The notes under the pieces are model-generated. The model did no database searches and was not told the origin of the DNA. It saw nothing but the letters and a program-made list of their open reading frames with translations. From Oceanimonas baumannii (GTDB lineage Bacteria > Pseudomonadota > Gammaproteobacteria > Enterobacterales > Aeromonadaceae), in the NCBI RefSeq assembly GCF_002245495.1, contig NZ_NQJF01000006.1, positions 62,001 to 126,000 on the forward strand: 64,000 bases of DNA, in the 5' to 3' direction. Positions 30,804-40,870 of this stretch are shown here, piece by piece. The position numbers and the translations under genes are program-made. Each line of letters starts with the position of its first letter. Within the stretch, counting starts at the first letter, position 1.

Positions 30804-30829
30804 CTTGATCCATATGAAGATGGATCAAG
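30804..30829. repeat. 10-bp perfect inverted repeat before the DUF6351-like gene
   Basis: CTTGATCCAT (30804-30813) and ATGGATCAAG (30820-30829) are perfect arms with a six-base spacer. The right arm runs into the Shine-Dalgarno (AAGGGGAG) of the next gene, so it may be an operator or an mRNA hairpin that hides the ribosome site. Confidence 0.75.
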
Positions 30830-30838
30830 GGGAGTCGC

Positions 30839-33103
30839 ATGTTGTCCTGTCGCATTGTTTTGCTGTGGTTGATATCCTTCCCGTTCATTCTTTCCGGTTG
30901 CAGTGATATTCAGTCCCATTTGGGGCGACACCTGCTGCCGGATACCCCGGAAGCCGTGGTTGAAGCATTGCCGCCGGACTATGATCCTGCCAGGCCCCGG
31001 GCTCCCTACAAGGGGCCTCATGCCGCTCTGATCCAGCTTGATCTTGATGCCTTTGATTTTCCGCTCCAGCCTGGTGATATCGGGCCGGTAGATACCTCGC
31101 TCGGGCCGCTGCAATACCCGTTTTCCTGTCATACCGAAGAGTCGGGTCTCGGACAACCCGTGGCAGATAATCAGGAGGGGATCGGCACTCCGGTTTATGC
31201 CGAAGAGAATGGCATCAAAAACAGGCAGAAACTGCTGGGACACAGCAAAGATTGTCTGCTGCCAACCCGCCTCGATTATTTCTATAAAATCAAAGCTCAG
31301 GATGACTTCCGGATTTTGCCGGAGGGCGACTATCCCGCCGACATGGACTGGCTGGAACGTGATGGCAGGCGTATCCCCTTTGTACTCAGGGTCGAGCGGG
31401 GCACCATTAACCGCTTTGTCTATGTGCTGGCCATGCTGGCCGATCCGGATGCACCTGTGACCGGTACAGACAGTCCTTACTGGAATAAGAAACTGATTTA
31501 CCATTTCAAGGGCGGCGTCGGCATTGGCAAACGTCAGGGCAAGATGAGCCTGGGACGAGTCGGTAGCCGGCTGACGGCTCAGCTGGCTCAGGGATATGCC
31601 CTGGCAGGCTCCAGCGGTAATGTGACCAGCAATCATTACAATATGTGGCTGGCGGCCAATACGGCCGAGATGGTGAAAGCCCAGTTTGTAGCCCGCTATG
31701 GCCGGCCCGACTATACCGTGGGTATCGGTGGCTCCGGCGGGGCCGTGCAGCAATACCTGATAGCGCAGAACAAGCCGGGCCTGCTGAATGCGCTGATCCC
31801 CCAATACAGTTATCCCGACATGATCACCCAAAGCATCTGGGCGCTGGACTGTGAGTTGTTTGAGTATTACTTCGATGTGACGGCCCGGGATAATAAACGC
31901 TGGCGGAGGCAGGAAAATCGGGGGCTGGTGATGGGCGTTTCGGCCAGCAGCGAGGTGGAGCACGAGTTTAAAAAATATTATCGCTGGGCGCGTATTGCCG
32001 GATTTGGACTGAAGCTGCCCGGGCTGCCAAAAGGTGCGACAGAGTGTTCGAAAAGCTGGCGGGGGCTGGCTCCCCTGACCAACAATCCCCGCTACTCTCA
32101 CCGGGTACATTATTATGCTCCGGTTGTTGCGGCCAAAGAGCGTTTCAGTCACTGGCACGATCTGGCCCATGTGTATGGCGTCAATGAAAGTGGCTATGCC
32201 AACCGCACTCACGACAATACCGGTGTGCAATACGGGCTGGAGGCGCTCAAACGGGCTGATATTTCCGTTGCCGAGTTCTTTCACCTTAATGCCAATATCG
32301 GCAGCTGGAAAGCACCGGCTGACATGGCTCAGGAGAAGCTGTGGGTACTGACCGGTGATGACAGCCTGGCCGGTGTGTCTATCTGGAGCGATCATAATAT
32401 GCGGAAAACGCCGGGCAGCCCGGTGCCTTTGTGGGTGTTTGAGCGCAACCGCGCCGATATGGTGAAAGTCGCTCCCCGCAGCCGGGGTAATCCCGATGCC
32501 ATTGCCGCCGCCTATCGTTCCGGTCACGTGTTTCTGGGTAACATTGATATTCCGGTGATAGATCTGCGCCACTACCTGGATCCTGAGCTGGATATGCACC
32601 ATTCCTATGCCTCTCAGTCGGTGTGGCTGCGCATCAAGGCGGCCAGAGGCCATACCGGCAACATGCTGATCTGGCAAAGCAGCAAGCCCTTTAATCCGAG
32701 TGATCTGGCCTTTGAGGTGCTGGATGAATGGCTGAAGACCGGTGCGCGACCAGCCAGGGCGGTGGATGCATGCTGGACTGACAGAGGTGCACTGATTGCC
32801 GAGGGTGAGGAAGTATGGAATGGTCCCTGGCGAGGAGACGTCGACACCGGTGCCTGCCTGCAGCACTATCCGGCCTACCGTTCGCCCCGCAATATGGCCG
32901 GGGCTCCGCTTTCCGGTGAACTGTTTCAGTGCGAGCTGATCCCGGTTGAGTTGGCCGTCAGTCGCGGGGTGTATGGTGAACGTGATATGCGGCCTCATAT
33001 GCTTATGCTCAAGGTGGTATTTCCGGACGGTGTCTGTGATTTTGAGCGTGGTGATGCAGCCCGCCCCGATAACAGGGAGATGGGGCTCACAGGCGTGCTA
33101 TAG
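30839..33103 (+). CDS. Predicted lipoprotein, DUF6351-like alpha/beta-hydrolase
   Basis: Large exported protein (754 residues) with a lipoprotein signal (ISFPFILSGC, lipobox LSGC). It resembles the DUF6351 family from memory of its characteristic blocks: GPLQYPFSCHTEESGLGQP with a Cys near residue 98, YHFKGGVGIG, and the central G-x-S-x-G elbow GIGGSGGAVQQYLIAQNKP with S299. QYSYPDMITQSIWALDCELFEYYF and IPVIDLRHYLDPELDMHHSY follow. The elbow and later Asp and His residues suggest a serine hydrolase, but no substrate can be named. An inverted repeat precedes the start. Confidence 0.72.
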   Translation: MLSCRIVLLWLISFPFILSGCSDIQSHLGRHLLPDTPEAVVEALPPDYDPARPRAPYKGPHAALIQLDLDAFDFPLQPGDIGPVDTSLGPLQYPFSCHTEESGLGQPVADNQEGIGTPVYAEENGIKNRQKLLGHSKDCLLPTRLDYFYKIKAQDDFRILPEGDYPADMDWLERDGRRIPFVLRVERGTINRFVYVLAMLADPDAPVTGTDSPYWNKKLIYHFKGGVGIGKRQGKMSLGRVGSRLTAQLAQGYALAGSSGNVTSNHYNMWLAANTAEMVKAQFVARYGRPDYTVGIGGSGGAVQQYLIAQNKPGLLNALIPQYSYPDMITQSIWALDCELFEYYFDVTARDNKRWRRQENRGLVMGVSASSEVEHEFKKYYRWARIAGFGLKLPGLPKGATECSKSWRGLAPLTNNPRYSHRVHYYAPVVAAKERFSHWHDLAHVYGVNESGYANRTHDNTGVQYGLEALKRADISVAEFFHLNANIGSWKAPADMAQEKLWVLTGDDSLAGVSIWSDHNMRKTPGSPVPLWVFERNRADMVKVAPRSRGNPDAIAAAYRSGHVFLGNIDIPVIDLRHYLDPELDMHHSYASQSVWLRIKAARGHTGNMLIWQSSKPFNPSDLAFEVLDEWLKTGARPARAVDACWTDRGALIAEGEEVWNGPWRGDVDTGACLQHYPAYRSPRNMAGAPLSGELFQCELIPVELAVSRGVYGERDMRPHMLMLKVVFPDGVCDFERGDAARPDNREMGLTGVL

Positions 33104-33132
33104 TGGCGAAAATGATTATCGGGAGTAGCTGA

Positions 33133-33534
33133 ATGTATCCACCTCCGGATCCTCATATGTTGTTATGGGATGAGTATAAATATCGTCACGACCATATCTG
33201 GCAGAAGTTATTTCAGATCACCATTGCGGTTGTATTGTTGGGCGCGGTGCCTTATCTCAAGCCCGAAATCACTCAGGTGCTGAAAGGGTGGATTCTGATC
33301 GCACCACTGCTGGGCACGGTGCTTAGCCTGATCAGCCTGGTATTAATGCATTTTGAACTGACCCTGTTTGGCAAGATTGCCCGGGCCCACCGCTCTCATC
33401 AGGAGGAACAGGGCTTGGTACAGCACAGCCGTCATCATTACTTTCGTTACCTGGTAATGACTTATGTCAGCTTTCTGTTGCTGGTCAGCATTGCCAATAT
33501 TGCCGTGGTGCGGCTGTTATGGCTGACCAGCTGA
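33133..33534 (+). CDS. Small conserved membrane protein of unknown function
   Basis: 133 residues with no recognised domain. A hydrophilic N-terminus (MYPPPDPHMLLWDEYKYRHDH) is followed by three likely membrane segments at about 27-46, 52-76 and 106-131, with a basic, His-rich loop (KIARAHRSHQEEQ) between the second and third. It begins 29 bases after the DUF6351-like gene with a GGGAG Shine-Dalgarno, so it is probably in the same transcript. Confidence 0.72.
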   Translation: MYPPPDPHMLLWDEYKYRHDHIWQKLFQITIAVVLLGAVPYLKPEITQVLKGWILIAPLLGTVLSLISLVLMHFELTLFGKIARAHRSHQEEQGLVQHSRHHYFRYLVMTYVSFLLLVSIANIAVVRLLWLTS

Positions 33535-33648
33535 ACGCTGCGACAGGCGCTTGCACAGCAGGCCTGTTTATCACTGTCCGGCCTGGTGGTTACTGCTTAC
33601 ACTCAATATGAGGACAGGCACTGTGCGCCTGTAGTGTAAACAGAGGTA

Positions 33649-33870
33649 ATGAAGATGGCGATTCATAGCAAAATGAAAGCGGGTGTGGCCGCCGTTCTGC
33701 TGCTGGTGGGCTTGTCTGCCTGCTCCAATATGTCGACCCGTGACCGCAACACGGCTATTGGAGCCGGTGTAGGCGGTGTGGCCGGCTCTGTGCTGACCGA
33801 CGGTAGTGCCATCGGTACCATAGGCGGTGCCGTGGTGGGGGGCGTTATCGGTAACCAGACCAGTAAATAA
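33649..33870 (+). CDS. osmB: Osmotically inducible lipoprotein OsmB
   Basis: Small outer-membrane lipoprotein with a glycine-zipper segment. The 73 residues have the lipobox LSAC (C25). The mature part, CSNMSTRDRNTAIGAG then G-rich repeats and LTDGSAIGTIGGAVVGGVIG, aligns closely with E. coli OsmB (CSNWSKRDRNTAIGAG, LTDGSTLGTLGG). In enterobacteria it is induced by osmotic stress and RpoS. No promoter was assigned in the 114-base gap before it. It converges on the CAP gene with a six-base gap. Confidence 0.88.
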   Translation: MKMAIHSKMKAGVAAVLLLVGLSACSNMSTRDRNTAIGAGVGGVAGSVLTDGSAIGTIGGAVVGGVIGNQTSK

Positions 33871-33876
33871 TCCCGC

Positions 33877-34371
33877 TTAACAGCAGGTCTGCGCCGGGCT
33901 CTGCCAGGCAGACTCGCCCAGGTAGTTGCCCGGCGGGTAATAGTTGCACACCAGGATCATCAGATTATTGCAGGTGGCAGTGGCGCAGCCCAGCTCCCGA
34001 GTGTCGGGCCATACCATCTGGGTGTAATGGCCCACTCTCGGTATCAGTTCACGGCTCAGCGGCTGCCCCCGGTAATCACGCTTTTCGTTTTCCCAGCTTT
34101 TGACACCGTCCAGCTCATCGTAATAGCCCATGGTACCCATAAACAGGTTTTCGCCAAAACCTGATCCCCGGCTGTGTTCAATATCGCAGCGCTTGCTCAG
34201 CACCTGAGCCCAGCCAGCGGCCTGGCTCTCGGCCCGGGCCGACCAGACCAGTGGTCCGGCACCCACCTCGGAGCGGGCACTGTTGTGTGCCTCAAGTATG
34301 TTCTGACTGACACTGGCGGCGAATAACCCGGTGGGCAGTAGCAGCATCAGTAATGTTGTGAATACACGCAT
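33877..34371 (-). CDS. Secreted CAP/SCP-domain protein
   Basis: Exported protein of the cysteine-rich secretory/pathogenesis-related 1 superfamily. The 164 residues have a signal peptide (MRVFTTLLMLLLPTGLFA). CAP signatures are LEAHNSARSEVGAGPLVWS (His of the cleft), GENLF, VGHYTQMVWPDTRELGCA (second His and Glu) and ILVCNYYPPGNYLG. Cysteines near the end could form disulfides. The ATG at 34371 is chosen for the signal peptide and AGGA site; an upstream frame adds a non-signal extension. Function in bacteria is unknown. Confidence 0.85.
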   Translation of the reverse strand: MRVFTTLLMLLLPTGLFAASVSQNILEAHNSARSEVGAGPLVWSARAESQAAGWAQVLSKRCDIEHSRGSGFGENLFMGTMGYYDELDGVKSWENEKRDYRGQPLSRELIPRVGHYTQMVWPDTRELGCATATCNNLMILVCNYYPPGNYLGESAWQSPAQTCC

Positions 34372-34532
34372 AAGTTTGCTTCCTGTTTTTCTGCTTGTAC
34401 CGCATGACCTCAGAATATGAGGTTGTGCCCGCTCAGTCCGGGACATTTTGCTCTACTATGATTATGCAGGCTGTCAGGGACGCGCCAGGTCTCGTTTTCA
34501 ACCTTACCCAGGATGGCTGAAGAGGATGTCAT

Positions 34533-35831
34533 ATGTTTAATAGTGGCCAATTAAAGCGGGAACTGCTTGAGTGCAGGATGCAGTATCAGCAGCTGAATGC
34601 GGCACAGCAGGCGTTAACAGAGCATGTTGCGGTGATTGAGTTTAGCCCAGATGGTGAAATTCTGGATGCAAACGAGGACTTTTTGCGGGTGACCGGCTAT
34701 TCCCTTGAGCAGCTCAAAGGACAGCATCACCGCATATTCTGTGACAAGCCACTGGCTGCTTCGCGGGAGTATGCACACTTTTGGGAACAGCTGCGCAGCG
34801 GTAAGCATCGGGAAGGCACTTTCCCCCGGTTGACCGCAAAGGGAGAACAAATCTGGTTGCAGGCGATTTACTTTCCGGTCAGAGATGAAAGCGGGCGGGT
34901 ACAAAAAATACTGAAAATTGCCAGTGATATTACCGAGAAGCAGCAACAGCTGCAGCGCCAGCGTTCGGTGCTGGCGGCGCTGGATCGATCCATGGCGGTC
35001 ATTGAGTTTTCCGTCGACGGTACTGTACTGACCGCTAACGACAACTTTTTGTCCTTGCTGGGTTACCGGCTGGAGCAGGTGGTGGGACAGCATCACCGGC
35101 TGTTTTGCGATGATGATTTTTATCGAGAGCATCCCCGTTTCTGGCAGGAGCTGGCGGCCCGTGAGCATCAATCCGGCCGGTTCCGGCGATTGAACGCTAG
35201 TGGCCATGAGATCTGGCTTGAAGCCACCTATAACCCCATTCTGGACGAGCAGGGGCGGGTAGAGCGGGTGGTCAAGTTCGCCAGTGATATCACCCAGCGG
35301 GTGCAGCAATCCCGCCGTAATCAGCAGGCATCGGAGCGGGCCTGCGAGATTGCTGTGCGCACCTCTCATATTGTTGAGCAGGGCAATAATACCCTACAGA
35401 CCTCGGTACACCTTTCCACCCGGGTTTCTCAGGAGCTGGAGCAGGCCATGGGCATTATCAATCAGCTCAATGAGCAGGCCCGCAATATTGAAGAGATTGT
35501 GGCTACCATCAGCAGTGTGGCCGAACGAACTAACTTGCTGGCGTTGAACGCCGCCATTGAAGCGGCAAGAGCCGGTGAACAGGGACGGGGATTTGCGGTG
35601 GTGGCTGATGAAGTACGTCAGCTGGCTGCGCGAACCAGCCTTGCAACCACTGAAATTGCCCAGGTGGTAGAACAGAACCGGCAGATGACGGCCAGGGCTT
35701 CACAGGCAATACTGGATGTGACCGGTGTTGCCGAGCAGGGCAAGCAGCAGGCCCATGAGGTGGAAACCTTTATGCATGAGATTCATGAAGGGGCGCTGGC
35801 GGTGCAGCAAACGGTGGCGGTACTGTCCTGA
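34533..35831 (+). CDS. Soluble methyl-accepting chemotaxis protein with two PAS domains
   Basis: 432 residues with no membrane segment. Two tandem PAS-PAC units are clear repeats of each other (about 28-140: [18 protein letters not shown] ... GQHHRIFC; about 148-262: [18 protein letters not shown] ... GQHHRLFC), each ending in KI/KFASDIT. A methyl-accepting signalling domain follows (about 285-432) with the hairpin tip [19 protein letters not shown] and [20 protein letters not shown]. The layout resembles BdlA and Aer-like cytoplasmic receptors that bind heme or flavin. The methylation region is short. No chemotaxis genes are adjacent. Confidence 0.9.
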   Translation: MFNSGQLKRELLECRMQYQQLNAAQQALTEHVAVIEFSPDGEILDANEDFLRVTGYSLEQLKGQHHRIFCDKPLAASREYAHFWEQLRSGKHREGTFPRLTAKGEQIWLQAIYFPVRDESGRVQKILKIASDITEKQQQLQRQRSVLAALDRSMAVIEFSVDGTVLTANDNFLSLLGYRLEQVVGQHHRLFCDDDFYREHPRFWQELAAREHQSGRFRRLNASGHEIWLEATYNPILDEQGRVERVVKFASDITQRVQQSRRNQQASERACEIAVRTSHIVEQGNNTLQTSVHLSTRVSQELEQAMGIINQLNEQARNIEEIVATISSVAERTNLLALNAAIEAARAGEQGRGFAVVADEVRQLAARTSLATTEIAQVVEQNRQMTARASQAILDVTGVAEQGKQQAHEVETFMHEIHEGALAVQQTVAVLS

Positions 35832-35851
35832 GCCGTTCGGACAGTACCTAT

Positions 35852-35881
35852 AAAAAAGCCCCGGCCATGGTCGGGGCTTTC
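35852..35881. terminator. Bidirectional terminator between the chemoreceptor gene and valS
   Basis: AAAGCCCCG-gccatggt-CGGGGCTTT with an A-run before and a T-run after, between two convergent genes. Confidence 0.85.
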
Positions 35882-35897
35882 GTTCAGGAATAAACCG

Positions 35898-38750
35898 TTA
35901 CAGACTGGCGATCTGCTCGCGCTGCTGTTCCATTTTGGCCAGGGTAGCCTGGTAGTCGGCCAGTTTTTCCTGCTCCTTGGCCACTACGTCGGCGGGAGCC
36001 TTGGCAACAAAGCCCTGGTTGTTGAGCTTGCCTTCCAGGCGCTTAATCTCGCCCTGGATCTTGCCCAGCTCCTTTTCAAGGCGTGCCAGCTCGGCGTCCT
36101 TGTCGATCAGGCCGGCCATCGGCAGCAGCAGCTCGGTATCGCCGATCAACTGTTTGGTGGACACCGGTGCTTCTTCATCAGCGGTCAGCAGAGTGATGGA
36201 CTCTAGCTTGGCCATGGCCTTGAGGAAGGCGTCGTTGTCGGTGGTGCGACGGGCATCGTCACCGGCCGGGCGCAGCAGCACGCTCAGGGCCTGGCCCGGG
36301 GGAATGTTCATTTCGGCACGCAGATTACGGATGGAGACAATAAAGCGCTTCACCCATTCCAGATCGGCCATCGCCTGCTCATCCTGCTCGGCGACATTCA
36401 CCTCCGGATAGGCGGCCAGCATGATAGTGTCGCCGCCACGACCGGCCAGCGGGGCGACCCGTTGCCAGATCTCCTCGGTGATATAGGGCATGATCGGGTG
36501 GGCCAGGCGCAGCAGCGTCTCCAGTACTTCGATCAGGGTTTTGCGGGTGGCGCGCTGCTCGGCCTCGGAGCCGTGCCACAGCACCGGCTTGGTCAGCTCC
36601 AGGTACCAGTCACAGAACTGGTTCCAGATAAACTCGTACAGGGCACTGGCGGCACGGTCGAAGCGGTAGCCGTCGAGGGCACTGCGTACATCGGCGATGG
36701 TGGCCTGCAGCTGGGCACGGATCCAGCGATCCGCCAGTGAGAACTGCAGCTCGCCACCGTTCTGACCGCAATCCTGCTCTTCGGTGTTCATCAGCACATA
36801 GCGGGAGGCGTTCCACAGCTTGTTGCAGAAGTTACGGTAGCCGTCCAGGCGCTTCATGTCCCAGTTGATGTCACGGCCGGTGGAGGCCATGGCGCACAGG
36901 GTAAAGCGCAGGGCGTCGGTGCCGTGGGCCTCGATGCCGTCGGCGAACTCCTTGCGGGTGCGCTTCTCGATCTTGGCGGCCAGCTGGGGCTGCATCATGT
37001 TGCCGGTGCGCTTGGTGACCAGGGATTCCAGATCGATACCGTCGATCATGTCGAGCGGATCGAGTACGTTGCCCTTGGACTTGGACATTTTGTCGCCGTT
37101 TTCATCACGGATCAGGCCGGTGACGTATACAGTTTTGAACGGAACCTGAGGCTTGCCGTTTTCATCCTTGAGGAAGTGCATGGTCATCATGATCATGCGT
37201 GCCACCCAGAAGAAGATGATGTCAAAGCCGGTGACCAGCACGCTGGACGGATGGAAGGTGGCCAGTTCCGGGGTCTTGTCCGGCCAGCCCAGAGTGGAGA
37301 AGGTCCACAGCGCCGAGCTGAACCAGGTGTCGAGCACGTCGTCGTCCTGGCTCAGCACGACGTCATCGGCCAGGTTATGGGTAGCGCGTACTTCGGCTTC
37401 GTCCCGGCCTACATAGACCTTGCCGGACTCGTCGTACCAGGCCGGAATACGGTGGCCCCACCACAGCTGGCGGGAGATACACCAGTCCTGAATGTCACGC
37501 ATCCAGGAAAAGTACATGTTCTCGTACTGCTTGGGTACGAACTGGATGTCGCCGTCTTCCACCGCCTGGGTGGCCACTTTGGCCAGCGGTGCGGCACGCA
37601 CGTACCACTGATCGGTAAGCATGGGCTCGATCACCACGCCGCCACGGTCGCCGTAGGGCACGGTCAGATCGTGATCCTTGATGCTGTCGAGCAGGCCCAG
37701 GGTTTCCAGCTCGGCCACCACGGCGCTGCGCGCCTCAAAGCGGTCCAGGCCGTGATAGGCTTCGGGCAATTCAGAGTTGTAAGCGTCGCTCGGCTCGCCG
37801 GTGGAGGTAAACACCTCGGCCTGGCTGCGAATGGCGGCGTTAAAGGTCAGCACGTTGATCATCGGCAGTTGATGACGCTTGCCGACTTCATAGTCGTTGA
37901 AATCGTGGGCCGGAGTGATCTTCACGCAGCCGGTGCCCTTTTCCATGTCGGCGTGATCGTCACCCACAATGGGAATACGGCGGTTGACGATGGGCAGGAT
38001 GATATCCTTGCCGATCAGATCCTGATAGCGAGGGTCTGCCGGGTTCACTGCTACCGCGGTATCGCCCAGCATGGTTTCCGGACGGGTGGTGGCCACTACC
38101 AGATAGTCCTTGCCATCGGCGGTCTTGACGCCATCGGCGAGCGGGTAGCGGAAGTGCCACATATGGCCCTTCTTGTCCTTGTTTTCCACTTCCAGATCGG
38201 AGATGGCGGTGTGCAGCTTGGGATCCCAGTTCACCAGGCGCTTGCCGCGGTAGATGAGGTCGTCTTCATACAGACGTACAAACACTTCTTTCACCGCGTT
38301 GGACAGACCCTCGTCCATGGTAAAACGCTCGCGTTCCCAATCCACCGAGGCACCCAGGCGGCGCAGCTGCTGGGTGATGGTGCCGCCGGATTCCTGTTTC
38401 CAGTCCCAGATCTTGTCGATAAAGGCGTCACGACCGTAGTCATGGCGGGTTTTGCCTTCTTCGGCGGCGATCTTGCGCTCTACCACCATCTGGGTGGCGA
38501 TACCGGCATGATCGGTGCCCACCTGCCACAGGGTGTTTTTGCCCTGCATACGCTGGTAACGGATCAGGGTGTCCATAATGGAGTCCTGGAAGGCGTGTCC
38601 CATGTGCAGGCTGCCGGTCACGTTGGGCGGCGGGATCATGATGCTGTAGGCATCTTTGCTGGTGTCGCCGTGGGGCTTGAAGTAGCCCTTGTTTTCCCAT
38701 TGCTGGTACAGGGCCTGCTCAATGGCGTTGGGATTAAAGGTTTTTTCCAT
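35898..38750 (-). CDS. valS: Valyl-tRNA synthetase
   Basis: Class I synthetase that charges tRNA-Val. The 950 residues show [16 protein letters not shown] (HIGH motif as H49-MGH), the CP1 editing domain with [17 protein letters not shown] and [34 protein letters not shown], the KMSKSKGNV loop near residue 553, and a C-terminal coiled coil ([19 protein letters not shown]). The ATG at 38750 ([12 protein letters not shown]) matches homologues. One four codons upstream (38762) overlaps holC and is possible. The end is complete. Confidence 0.97.
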   Translation of the reverse strand: MEKTFNPNAIEQALYQQWENKGYFKPHGDTSKDAYSIMIPPPNVTGSLHMGHAFQDSIMDTLIRYQRMQGKNTLWQVGTDHAGIATQMVVERKIAAEEGKTRHDYGRDAFIDKIWDWKQESGGTITQQLRRLGASVDWERERFTMDEGLSNAVKEVFVRLYEDDLIYRGKRLVNWDPKLHTAISDLEVENKDKKGHMWHFRYPLADGVKTADGKDYLVVATTRPETMLGDTAVAVNPADPRYQDLIGKDIILPIVNRRIPIVGDDHADMEKGTGCVKITPAHDFNDYEVGKRHQLPMINVLTFNAAIRSQAEVFTSTGEPSDAYNSELPEAYHGLDRFEARSAVVAELETLGLLDSIKDHDLTVPYGDRGGVVIEPMLTDQWYVRAAPLAKVATQAVEDGDIQFVPKQYENMYFSWMRDIQDWCISRQLWWGHRIPAWYDESGKVYVGRDEAEVRATHNLADDVVLSQDDDVLDTWFSSALWTFSTLGWPDKTPELATFHPSSVLVTGFDIIFFWVARMIMMTMHFLKDENGKPQVPFKTVYVTGLIRDENGDKMSKSKGNVLDPLDMIDGIDLESLVTKRTGNMMQPQLAAKIEKRTRKEFADGIEAHGTDALRFTLCAMASTGRDINWDMKRLDGYRNFCNKLWNASRYVLMNTEEQDCGQNGGELQFSLADRWIRAQLQATIADVRSALDGYRFDRAASALYEFIWNQFCDWYLELTKPVLWHGSEAEQRATRKTLIEVLETLLRLAHPIMPYITEEIWQRVAPLAGRGGDTIMLAAYPEVNVAEQDEQAMADLEWVKRFIVSIRNLRAEMNIPPGQALSVLLRPAGDDARRTTDNDAFLKAMAKLESITLLTADEEAPVSTKQLIGDTELLLPMAGLIDKDAELARLEKELGKIQGEIKRLEGKLNNQGFVAKAPADVVAKEQEKLADYQATLAKMEQQREQIASL

Positions 38751-38754
38751 GGTG

Positions 38755-39198
38755 TTATACATCTTGAGTTTGGAGTGGGACCGGCTCGGTGGTCAGCTCG
38801 AAGCCGGCCTGGCGATAGGCCTTGAAGCGCTCCCGGGCCTGCTGCTTGCCGGGGTCTGAGGCCGGCACAAAATCGTGCAGCTGGCCAAAGCGGCGGGCAA
38901 AGGCAGGGGCATCGGGGGCCAGATTAATCAGCACGGCGCGGCCGCCCTGGGGTGGCTGCCAGCCGATCACCACGGGCGCGCCCTGGCGCGGGCCTTCGCC
39001 TTGCAGGTTGTGGGCCACAAAGCTGTCGGCTTCCTGTTGCCACAAACGCTCGTCAATGGCCTCGGCCAGGGCCTGGTCAGTGGTGTAGATAAACACCCCC
39101 AGGCCCTGGCGGTAGCAGTCGGTGGCGAGACGGCACACCAGCTGTTCCAGCAGGGTGTCGTCGTCGTTGGGCAACAGGTGAAAACAGCCGGTGTTCAT
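38755..39198 (-). CDS. holC: DNA polymerase III chi subunit
   Basis: Clamp-loader-associated subunit that binds SSB. The 147 residues, equal to the E. coli length, show [26 protein letters not shown]-type helix ([18 protein letters not shown]), [14 protein letters not shown] and [16 protein letters not shown]. It lies directly between pepA and valS on the same strand, the standard pepA-holC-valS order. Confidence 0.93.
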   Translation of the reverse strand: MNTGCFHLLPNDDDTLLEQLVCRLATDCYRQGLGVFIYTTDQALAEAIDERLWQQEADSFVAHNLQGEGPRQGAPVVIGWQPPQGGRAVLINLAPDAPAFARRFGQLHDFVPASDPGKQQARERFKAYRQAGFELTTEPVPLQTQDV

Positions 39199-39199
39199 T

Positions 39200-40711
39200 T
39201 TATTCTTCGACGTTCAGGGCACCGGCGCGGTTCAGCAGGAACTGGGTCAGCAGCGGAACCGGACGACCGGTGGCTCCCTTGTTCTTGCCGCTTTGCCAGG
39301 CGGTGCCGGCGACGTCCAGATGAGCCCAGTTGTACTTTTTGGTAAAACGGCTCAGGAAGCATGCGGCGGTAATGGTGCCTGCCGGACGGCCACCGATATT
39401 GGCCATGTCGGCAAAGGGACTTTCCAGCTGTTCCTGGTATTCGTCGCTCATGGGCAGACGCCAGGCCTTGTCACCGGCCTGCTCCGAGGCGTTGAGCAGC
39501 TCGTGGGCCAGCGGGTTGTGGTTGGCCAGCAGTCCCGAGGTGTGGTGTCCCAGCGCGATAATACAGGCACCGGTGAGGGTGGCCACATCGATCACTGCTT
39601 CCGGCTCGAAGCGCTCCACAAAGGTCAGTGCATCGCACAGCACCAGCCGGCCTTCGGCATCGGTGTTGAGCACTTCCACGGTCTGGCCGGACATGGTGGT
39701 GAGAATGTCGCCGGGGCGGTAGGCATTGCCGTCAGGCATGTTCTCGCAGCCGGCCAGAATGGCGACCACATTGACCGGCAACTGCAGTTCGGCCAAGGCA
39801 TTCATGGTACCCAGCACGGAGGCGGCGCCACCCATGTCGTATTTCATTTCGTCCATGCCGTCGGCAGGCTTGAGTGAGATGCCGCCGGCGTCGAAGGTAA
39901 GCCCTTTGCCCACCAGGGCGATGGGGCGGGCATCGGGATCCGGGTGACCTTTATATTCGATCACTGACATCATGGCTTCGTTGTGGGAGCCGCGGGCCAC
40001 CGCCAGATAGGCGTTCATACCCAGCTCGGCCATTTCTTCTTCACCGATCACGCGGGTGCTGATGTTGTCCCAGGCATCGGCCAGCTGCCGCGCCTGGGAA
40101 GCCAGATAGGCCGGGTTGCATACGTTAGGCGGCATGTTGGCCACATCACGGCATACCCGCACGCCCCGGGCAACGGCCTGGCCGTGAGCAATGGCGCGCT
40201 CACCGATGGTCAGTTCCCGACGCGTGGAAACATTGAATACCAGCTTGCGCAGTGGACGCCGTGGCTCGGCTTTATTGGTCTTGAACTGATCAAAGGTATA
40301 CAGGCTGGCAAGGGTAGTTTCTACCGCCTGACGTACTTTCCAGTAGGTGTCGCGGCCCTTGACGTGCAGCTCGGTCAGGAAACAGACCGCTTCCATCGAG
40401 CCGGTTTCGTTCAGGGTGCTGATGGTGTTGCGGATAATCTGTTTATACTGGCGTTCATCCAGCTCGCGTTCCTTGCCGCAGCCTACCAGCAGCACCCGTT
40501 CGCCCAGCACACCGGGCACCTGATGCAGCAGCAGGGTCTGGCCTGGCTTGCCTTCCAGATCGCCGCGGCGCAGCAGTGAGCTGAGATAGCCGTCGCTGAC
40601 CTTATCGAGCTGCTCGGCCACCGGCGACAGCCGGCGCGGTTCAAACACACCCACTACAATGCAGGCACTGCGCTGTTTCTCGGGACTACCGCTTTTTACA
40701 CTGAACTCCAT
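39200..40711 (-). CDS. pepA: Leucyl aminopeptidase PepA
   Basis: M17 metallo-aminopeptidase, a hexamer that in E. coli is also a DNA-binding accessory factor in Xer recombination and carAB control. The 503 residues have the metal-binding [31 protein letters not shown], the signature [16 protein letters not shown], and [14 protein letters not shown]. The ATG at 40711 ([12 protein letters not shown]) matches homologues. It is divergent from lptF, with two perfect inverted repeats in the gap. Confidence 0.96.
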   Translation of the reverse strand: MEFSVKSGSPEKQRSACIVVGVFEPRRLSPVAEQLDKVSDGYLSSLLRRGDLEGKPGQTLLLHQVPGVLGERVLLVGCGKERELDERQYKQIIRNTISTLNETGSMEAVCFLTELHVKGRDTYWKVRQAVETTLASLYTFDQFKTNKAEPRRPLRKLVFNVSTRRELTIGERAIAHGQAVARGVRVCRDVANMPPNVCNPAYLASQARQLADAWDNISTRVIGEEEMAELGMNAYLAVARGSHNEAMMSVIEYKGHPDPDARPIALVGKGLTFDAGGISLKPADGMDEMKYDMGGAASVLGTMNALAELQLPVNVVAILAGCENMPDGNAYRPGDILTTMSGQTVEVLNTDAEGRLVLCDALTFVERFEPEAVIDVATLTGACIIALGHHTSGLLANHNPLAHELLNASEQAGDKAWRLPMSDEYQEQLESPFADMANIGGRPAGTITAACFLSRFTKKYNWAHLDVAGTAWQSGKNKGATGRPVPLLTQFLLNRAGALNVEE

Positions 40712-40781
40712 GGATTCTCCTGAGCCTGAAGACAATGGACGCCGAATGAACGATAATGGTGAACATCGCGAAGGCGTCGTA

Positions 40782-40804
40782 TTTCGCATAGTTAATATGC
40801 GAAA
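40782..40804. repeat. 9-bp perfect inverted repeat in the pepA-lptF gap
   Basis: TTTCGCATA (40782-40790) and TATGCGAAA (40796-40804) with a five-base spacer GTTAA. A second repeat, ACGCTTA/TAAGCGT with a four-base spacer, lies at about 40816-40833. Both sit between divergent promoters and could be operators. Confidence 0.65.
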
Positions 40805-40870
40805 ATGGTGATTTTACGCTTATTGTTAAGCGTTTCCATTAAAAAAGACAAGTTTACACTGGGATTAACG

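Noticed and set aside
30680..32998. A 772-codon open frame on the minus strand opposite the DUF6351-like gene
   Set aside because: The plus strand has a lipoprotein signal, ribosome site and family-like blocks; the minus frame has none and also runs into rraB.
36924..38825. A 633-codon open frame on the plus strand opposite valS
   Set aside because: It lies wholly antisense to an unmistakable valyl-tRNA synthetase. Its composition is a codon-bias shadow and it has no recognisable motif.
40782..40804. A Xer recombination (dif/cer-like) site near pepA
   Set aside because: The arms are 9 bp with a 5-bp spacer and do not match the 11-6-11 XerC/XerD layout.
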